Assembly (NCBI GenBank): GCA_022822575.1
Contig: JAJEBJ010000011.1
Coordinates: forward strand, 1-9,510
Length of the DNA stretch: 9,510 nucleotides
From: Alphaproteobacteria bacterium
GTDB taxonomy: Bacteria; Pseudomonadota; Alphaproteobacteria; SP197
Direction of reading: 5' to 3'
A model generated the notes under the pieces. It had not been told where the DNA came from. It was given only the letters and a program-made list of their open reading frames with translations, and ran no database searches. Positions within the stretch are counted from its first letter, which is position 1, and each line of letters begins with the position of its first letter. Shown in pieces: positions 6,253 through 9,510 of the stretch. The position numbers and the translations under genes were made by a program.

Positions 6253-7488
6253 ATGTCTCTTGCCAGTCCTGTCACGCTTTGTGATCTCCTGAGGCGCCAG
6301 CAGCCCGGGATGACGCTCGAGCAGCCTTTCTATACGGACCCTGGCATCTTCGAGGAAGACCTCGACCGCATCGTCGCCAGACAGTGGCTCTACGTCGACC
6401 ATGTCTCCGCGGTTCCCCAACCCGGGGACGTTCTCACATACGAGATTGCCGGAGAATCGATCATCCTGGTCAGAGGCAGGGACCGGGAGGTGCGCGCGTT
6501 CTTCAATGTCTGCCGCCACCGTGGGTCGAGGATCATCACGAAGCCGTGCGACCATGTCCGCACCCTCACCTGCCCCTATCACGCCTGGACCTGGGATCTT
6601 GAGGGCAAACTCGTCAGGGCACGATCGATGGCCGATGATTTCCGGCCGGAGGACTGGCCGCTTCACGCGTGCAGGACACGCATCTATCAGGGGCTTGTCT
6701 TTATCTGTCTTGCCGAAGAGGGCGATGATGCTGTCATCGAATTCGATCTGATTGCTGATCGCCTCGACCCCTATATCGAGAACCATTGCCTAGGCGCCGC
6801 GAAGGTCGCTGCACGCAAGTCCTATCCCACGGCCGGGAACTGGAAGCTTGCAGTGGAGAACTTTCGGGAGTGCTACCACTGCGCTCCGGCACACCCCGGC
6901 TACACATCGGTCAATGCCTATGTGCTCGATGGAGAGCGTGACCAGCAGGCACGCTCCGAGACCGTGGCTGCATGGGCCGCGACGTGGGAGGAACGGGGGA
7001 TCGTCACGCGCAGCACGGGTCTCTGGGGGGACAGTTTCGATGAATGCCAGCCCCACGCGGCCATGCGGCAACCCATCAGGGAGGGTTACAGAACGCTCTC
7101 AAGAGATGGCCGACCCGTGGCTCCGCTCATGGGCCGACTCACCGACTGGGATGGCGGAGAGACACTCATGGTGTTCGGACCGCTGTTCTACGTCTACCTT
7201 GCCGGGGATCATGCGGCGCTCTTTCGTTTCACGCCTGTTCACGCGACCCACACGGATGTCGAGGTGACATGGCTGGTCAATGGCGATGCGCGTGAAGGCG
7301 AGGACTACGATGAGGAGCGTCTCACGTGGATGTGGGACGTCACCACCATCGAAGACACCAGGATCATCGGCGACAACCAGCTCGGCGTGAATTCACGGCG
7401 TTATCGACCGGGCCGATACTCCACGAGAGAGCGGGCAACGACGAATTTCGTCGAGTGGTACAAGAGACGCATGGGAGACAGCGCATGA
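6253..7488 (+). CDS. Rieske non-heme iron oxygenase, alpha subunit (quaternary-amine oxygenase-like)
   Basis: A 411-residue ring-hydroxylating-type oxygenase alpha subunit. The Rieske [2Fe-2S] ligands are Cys87-x-His89 and Cys107-x2-His110 (CRHRG and CPYHAW). The mononuclear iron site is ECYHCAPAHP, with His209 and His214 and probably Asp368 (in EDTRIIGDNQ) as third ligand. Glu206 sits in the position that bridges the two metal centres. Many aromatic dioxygenases have Asp there, while the ECYHC form is typical of homo-oligomeric oxygenases of methylamines such as glycine betaine, carnitine and stachydrine (family knowledge). I infer N-dealkylation or hydroxylation of such a compound. No beta subunit, ferredoxin or reductase is present. 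An in-frame ATG at 6211 would add 14 residues but lacks a ribosome-binding site. The stop overlaps the next gene by four bases. Confidence 0.9.
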   Translation: MSLASPVTLCDLLRRQQPGMTLEQPFYTDPGIFEEDLDRIVARQWLYVDHVSAVPQPGDVLTYEIAGESIILVRGRDREVRAFFNVCRHRGSRIITKPCDHVRTLTCPYHAWTWDLEGKLVRARSMADDFRPEDWPLHACRTRIYQGLVFICLAEEGDDAVIEFDLIADRLDPYIENHCLGAAKVAARKSYPTAGNWKLAVENFRECYHCAPAHPGYTSVNAYVLDGERDQQARSETVAAWAATWEERGIVTRSTGLWGDSFDECQPHAAMRQPIREGYRTLSRDGRPVAPLMGRLTDWDGGETLMVFGPLFYVYLAGDHAALFRFTPVHATHTDVEVTWLVNGDAREGEDYDEERLTWMWDVTTIEDTRIIGDNQLGVNSRRYRPGRYSTRERATTNFVEWYKRRMGDSA

Positions 7489-8303
7489 CCATCGAATTGA
7501 AGAGGATTGAATCGGCATCCGATACCACTGGTCTTGCCGAAGCCCTTGAGGCCGACGGTGCCGCCATTGTGAAGCGGGCACTCTCTCCTGCCCAGTTGAC
7601 CGTCCTCAATGAGGACTTCGACCGGGCCCTCGATGGCATCGAACCCGGGCTGCGCCATCCTCCGTCGGAGTTCTTCGTCGAGTTCTACGGCAGCAAGACG
7701 ATCAGAATTGACGGACTGCCCGGCAAGTCGAAGGCTTTCGTGGACCTTCTCGAAGACTCGTTCATGACGCGCATTGCCGACAGGCTGGTCCTTCCCCACT
7801 GCCAGCACTACCTGCTCAACACCGGACAGCTCATCCAGATCGGACCCGGGGAAAGCGACCAGTGGCTGCACCGGGACGAGAATGCCTGGTCCCATTTCGC
7901 ACCGCCTCATCTCCTGCAGGTGGAGGCGATGTTCGCGCTGACCCGTTTCACCAAAGAGAATGGCTGCACACGGGTGGTCCCCGGCAGTCATCTCTGGGAG
8001 CAAGAGCGGGAAGCGAGAGAGGACGAGATTGGTCGTGCGGAGATGGATGCCGGCGATGCCCTCGTCTACCTGGGTTCGACGATCCACGGCGGCGGCGCCA
8101 ACTCGACGTCGGACGAGTGGCGGCGGGGCATGTTTTTCGGTCTCGTCGTTGGCTGGCTGCGCACCGAGGAAAACCTCTATCTCTCCGTGCCTTTCGAAAA
8201 GGTTCGCGACATGCCGGAAATCGTCCAGGAACGCCTGGGATACCGTGCTCATGACGGTATCGGCGTCGTTGATGTCGGGGACCCGATGGCGCTCTTCCGG
8301 TGA
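7485..8303 (+). CDS. PhyH-family Fe(II)/2-oxoglutarate dioxygenase
   Basis: A 272-residue member of the phytanoyl-CoA dioxygenase (PhyH) family, cytosolic enzymes that couple 2-oxoglutarate decarboxylation to hydroxylation of a small molecule. The facial triad is visible: His129 and Asp131 in LHRDEN, and His201 in STIHGGGAN. Arg213 or Arg214, in WRRGM, probably anchors 2-oxoglutarate. FTKENGCTRVVPGSHLW is the usual family core, and the tail GWLRTEENLYLSVP is common in bacterial PhyH proteins of about 270 residues. The frame is open 53 codons upstream inside the Rieske gene, but the ATG at 7485 forms an ATGA overlap with the Rieske stop, so translation is probably coupled. The coupling suggests the two oxygenases act on the same pathway, possibly in sequence. 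The substrate is unknown. Confidence 0.9.
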   Translation: MTIELKRIESASDTTGLAEALEADGAAIVKRALSPAQLTVLNEDFDRALDGIEPGLRHPPSEFFVEFYGSKTIRIDGLPGKSKAFVDLLEDSFMTRIADRLVLPHCQHYLLNTGQLIQIGPGESDQWLHRDENAWSHFAPPHLLQVEAMFALTRFTKENGCTRVVPGSHLWEQEREAREDEIGRAEMDAGDALVYLGSTIHGGGANSTSDEWRRGMFFGLVVGWLRTEENLYLSVPFEKVRDMPEIVQERLGYRAHDGIGVVDVGDPMALFR

Positions 8304-8477
8304 CACCGAGCGCTGACAGGCGCCATAAGGGCTGATACGGCAAACCGGCCGGCCGGACATCAGGCATTCCTCAGGCGCCGTCCAGATGGACGGGCCTGGC
8401 AATCTCCGGAGTGCTGGAGGACGCGACCATTCCCCTTATGATGGTGGCCGGAATGGAGCACCTAGACGAGGGCAACC
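8304..8477 (+). promoter_or_regulatory. Intergenic region before the Baeyer-Villiger monooxygenase
   Basis: A 174-base gap with no supportable gene. It holds the palindrome CCGGCCGGCCGG (8345-8356), a GC-rich stem-loop (8372-8398, listed separately) and a possible -10 box TATGAT (8437-8442), with a weak CTGGAG (8414-8419) 17 bases upstream. A GAGGG Shine-Dalgarno (8468-8472) lies five bases before the ATG at 8478. This suggests the monooxygenase may have its own promoter, but the -35 is poor. Confidence 0.35.
8372..8398 (+). terminator. GC-rich stem-loop, possible weak terminator
   Basis: CAGGC-G-CCGTCC (8372-8383) pairs with GGACGG-GCCTG (8388-8398) around the loop AGAT: 11 bp with one bulged G. 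No T tract follows (GCAATCTCC), so it is not a classic intrinsic terminator. It could be a Rho-assisted end for the Rieske/PhyH message, a 3' stabiliser, or a leader structure for the next gene. Confidence 0.4.
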
Positions 8478-9510
8478 ATGGCTTCCGGAAGCTACTTCGA
8501 GTGGGACCCGATCCACGATGGCGACGACGTCATCAGGGACGCACTGGAGCATGCCAACGCGCCGGTGACGTTGGCTGCGCTCGTCCACCTCACCGGGGAC
8601 GTCGAACTGCTTCGTGGCGACATCAGGGTCGACCACAGCCGTGCGCGCGACCTCCAGTGCGGTATCAGCGCGGAGCAGCAGGCAATCGTGCGAGCCAAGG
8701 CACTTCAGGCACTGATCGACTACCGTGACCGCGGCTGTCCTGCGCTGCCGCCACTCGATCCGGAAACACTGCGTGAGATCCTGCGGTTCATCATCGGGCA
8801 GGAACTCGATGAGGATTGTGTCCGTTTCCTGATAGAGGAATCCGAGTTCGAGAACGATGATGCCTACGGAGTGGGCGGGTTCGATGCCATTCCCGCCGAC
8901 ATCAGGCGCCGCTTTCACGTCGTTGTCGTCGGCGCCGGCATGTCGGGATTATTGGCGGGCTATCGGCTGAAGCAGGCAGGGCTCTCATTTACCATCGTCG
9001 AGCGCAGCGCCGAAGTCGGCGGCACATGGCACGACAACGTTTACCCCGGTTGCCGTGTCGACAATCCCAGCCATGTCTACGAGTACTCGTTCGCGCGCCA
9101 CGACTGGCCGCAGTACTACTGTGCGCAGCCGGTTCTGAAATCGTACTTCGAACGCTGCGCCTCCGATTTTGGACTGCTCCCCCACATCCTGTTCGAGCGG
9201 GAGGTCGTCGGGGCCGACTTCGACGAGGAGAGCGGAACATGGGGCGTGACGCTTCAGGACCGCAACGGCACCACCACCTTGATGAAGGCCAATGCTCTCA
9301 TCTGCGCGACCGGGCAACTCAACCAGCCGCGGCTTCCCGACCTCGATGGCGTGGGCGATTTCGAAGGTCCGGCGTTCCACTCGGCGCGCTGGGATCCTAC
9401 CCTTGATCTGTCAGGAAAGCGGGTGGCGGTCATCGGAACCGGTGCCACCGCCATGCAGTTCGTGCCCGAGATCGCCCGACAGGCCCGCGAAGTCACGGTG
9501 TTTCAGCGCA
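8478..9510 (+). CDS. Type I Baeyer-Villiger/flavin-containing monooxygenase, 3' end cut off by the window
   Basis: The first 344 residues of an FAD- and NADPH-dependent monooxygenase, still open at base 9510. After an N-terminal domain of about 145 residues come the FAD Rossmann motif GAGMSG (152-157), the segment GGTWHDNVYPGCRVDNPS (from 181), the Baeyer-Villiger fingerprint F-x-G-x3-H-x3-W-D, matched exactly at residues 295-306, and the NADPH Rossmann motif GTGATA (320-325). The N-terminal extension recalls 4-hydroxyacetophenone monooxygenase-type enzymes, which carry one of similar size. These enzymes turn ketones into esters or lactones, or oxidise heteroatoms. An in-frame TAG at 8463 lies just upstream, and the ATG at 8478 is the first start after it, with GAGGG five bases away. 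The catalytic Arg and C-terminal half lie outside the window. Its link to the preceding oxygenases is only by proximity. Confidence 0.9.
   Translation, partial: MASGSYFEWDPIHDGDDVIRDALEHANAPVTLAALVHLTGDVELLRGDIRVDHSRARDLQCGISAEQQAIVRAKALQALIDYRDRGCPALPPLDPETLREILRFIIGQELDEDCVRFLIEESEFENDDAYGVGGFDAIPADIRRRFHVVVVGAGMSGLLAGYRLKQAGLSFTIVERSAEVGGTWHDNVYPGCRVDNPSHVYEYSFARHDWPQYYCAQPVLKSYFERCASDFGLLPHILFEREVVGADFDEESGTWGVTLQDRNGTTTLMKANALICATGQLNQPRLPDLDGVGDFEGPAFHSARWDPTLDLSGKRVAVIGTGATAMQFVPEIARQAREVTVFQR

Noticed and set aside
7326..7484. 53-codon upstream extension of the PhyH gene
   Set aside because: It lies wholly inside the Rieske gene, is His/Arg-rich with no family similarity, and the ATGA overlap at 7485 is a standard coupled start.
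7401..8402. A 333-codon minus-strand frame opposite the PhyH gene
   Set aside because: Antisense shadow of a gene with an intact catalytic triad; the translated sequence has no family features and it spans the Rieske/PhyH junction and the intergenic stem-loop.
1..9510. Mobile elements, CRISPR, toxin-antitoxin or anti-phage modules
   Set aside because: No transposase, integrase, regular repeats, small paired genes or defence domains are visible; all space is accounted for by transport and metabolic genes.

Overview
The window is GC-rich, tightly packed bacterial DNA with two divergent gene blocks. The gene families, a Tat-exported polyamine-type binding protein beside Rieske and PhyH oxygenases, and codon use rich in G/C third positions suggest an alphaproteobacterium. 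That assignment is an inference: there is no rRNA or other marker gene here. I see no tRNA, rRNA, CRISPR array, insertion sequence or integrase, and no gene-free stretch longer than about 175 bases.

Left block (minus strand, about 4915 down to 1). This is one compact operon. It reads from a homocysteine S-methyltransferase-family gene into a complete branched-chain-amino-acid-type (HAAT family) ABC importer: binding protein livK, ATPases livG and livF, permease livH and the first 39 codons of permease livM, which leaves the window. Between livK and livG two hairpins occur within 60 bases. One resembles the intercistronic stem-loops found after binding-protein genes; the other encloses the livG start codon.

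Middle (4916-5032). A 117-bp divergent intergenic region lies between the methyltransferase and a plus-strand gene. It holds a CTCCCA-N6-TGGGAG dyad that covers the ribosome-binding site of the plus-strand gene.

Right block (plus strand, 5033-9510). First comes a stand-alone Tat-exported PotD-like binding protein, closed by a very strong intrinsic terminator. A translationally coupled pair of Fe(II) oxygenases follows: a Rieske oxygenase alpha subunit with an ECYHC iron site, as in quaternary-ammonium oxygenases, and a PhyH-family 2-oxoglutarate dioxygenase. After a 174-bp gap with a GC-rich stem-loop, a type I Baeyer-Villiger monooxygenase with a long N-terminal extension begins and runs off the end.

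Working interpretation (inference): an accessory catabolic locus that imports a small nitrogenous, possibly N- or S-methylated, compound and oxidises it, with the methyltransferase as a possible methyl-group sink. The substrate cannot be read from sequence alone. The least ordinary features are the methyltransferase with His where the first zinc Cys is expected, the coupled Rieske/PhyH pair without a visible reductase, and the structured RNA signals around livK-livG and before the Tat binding protein.
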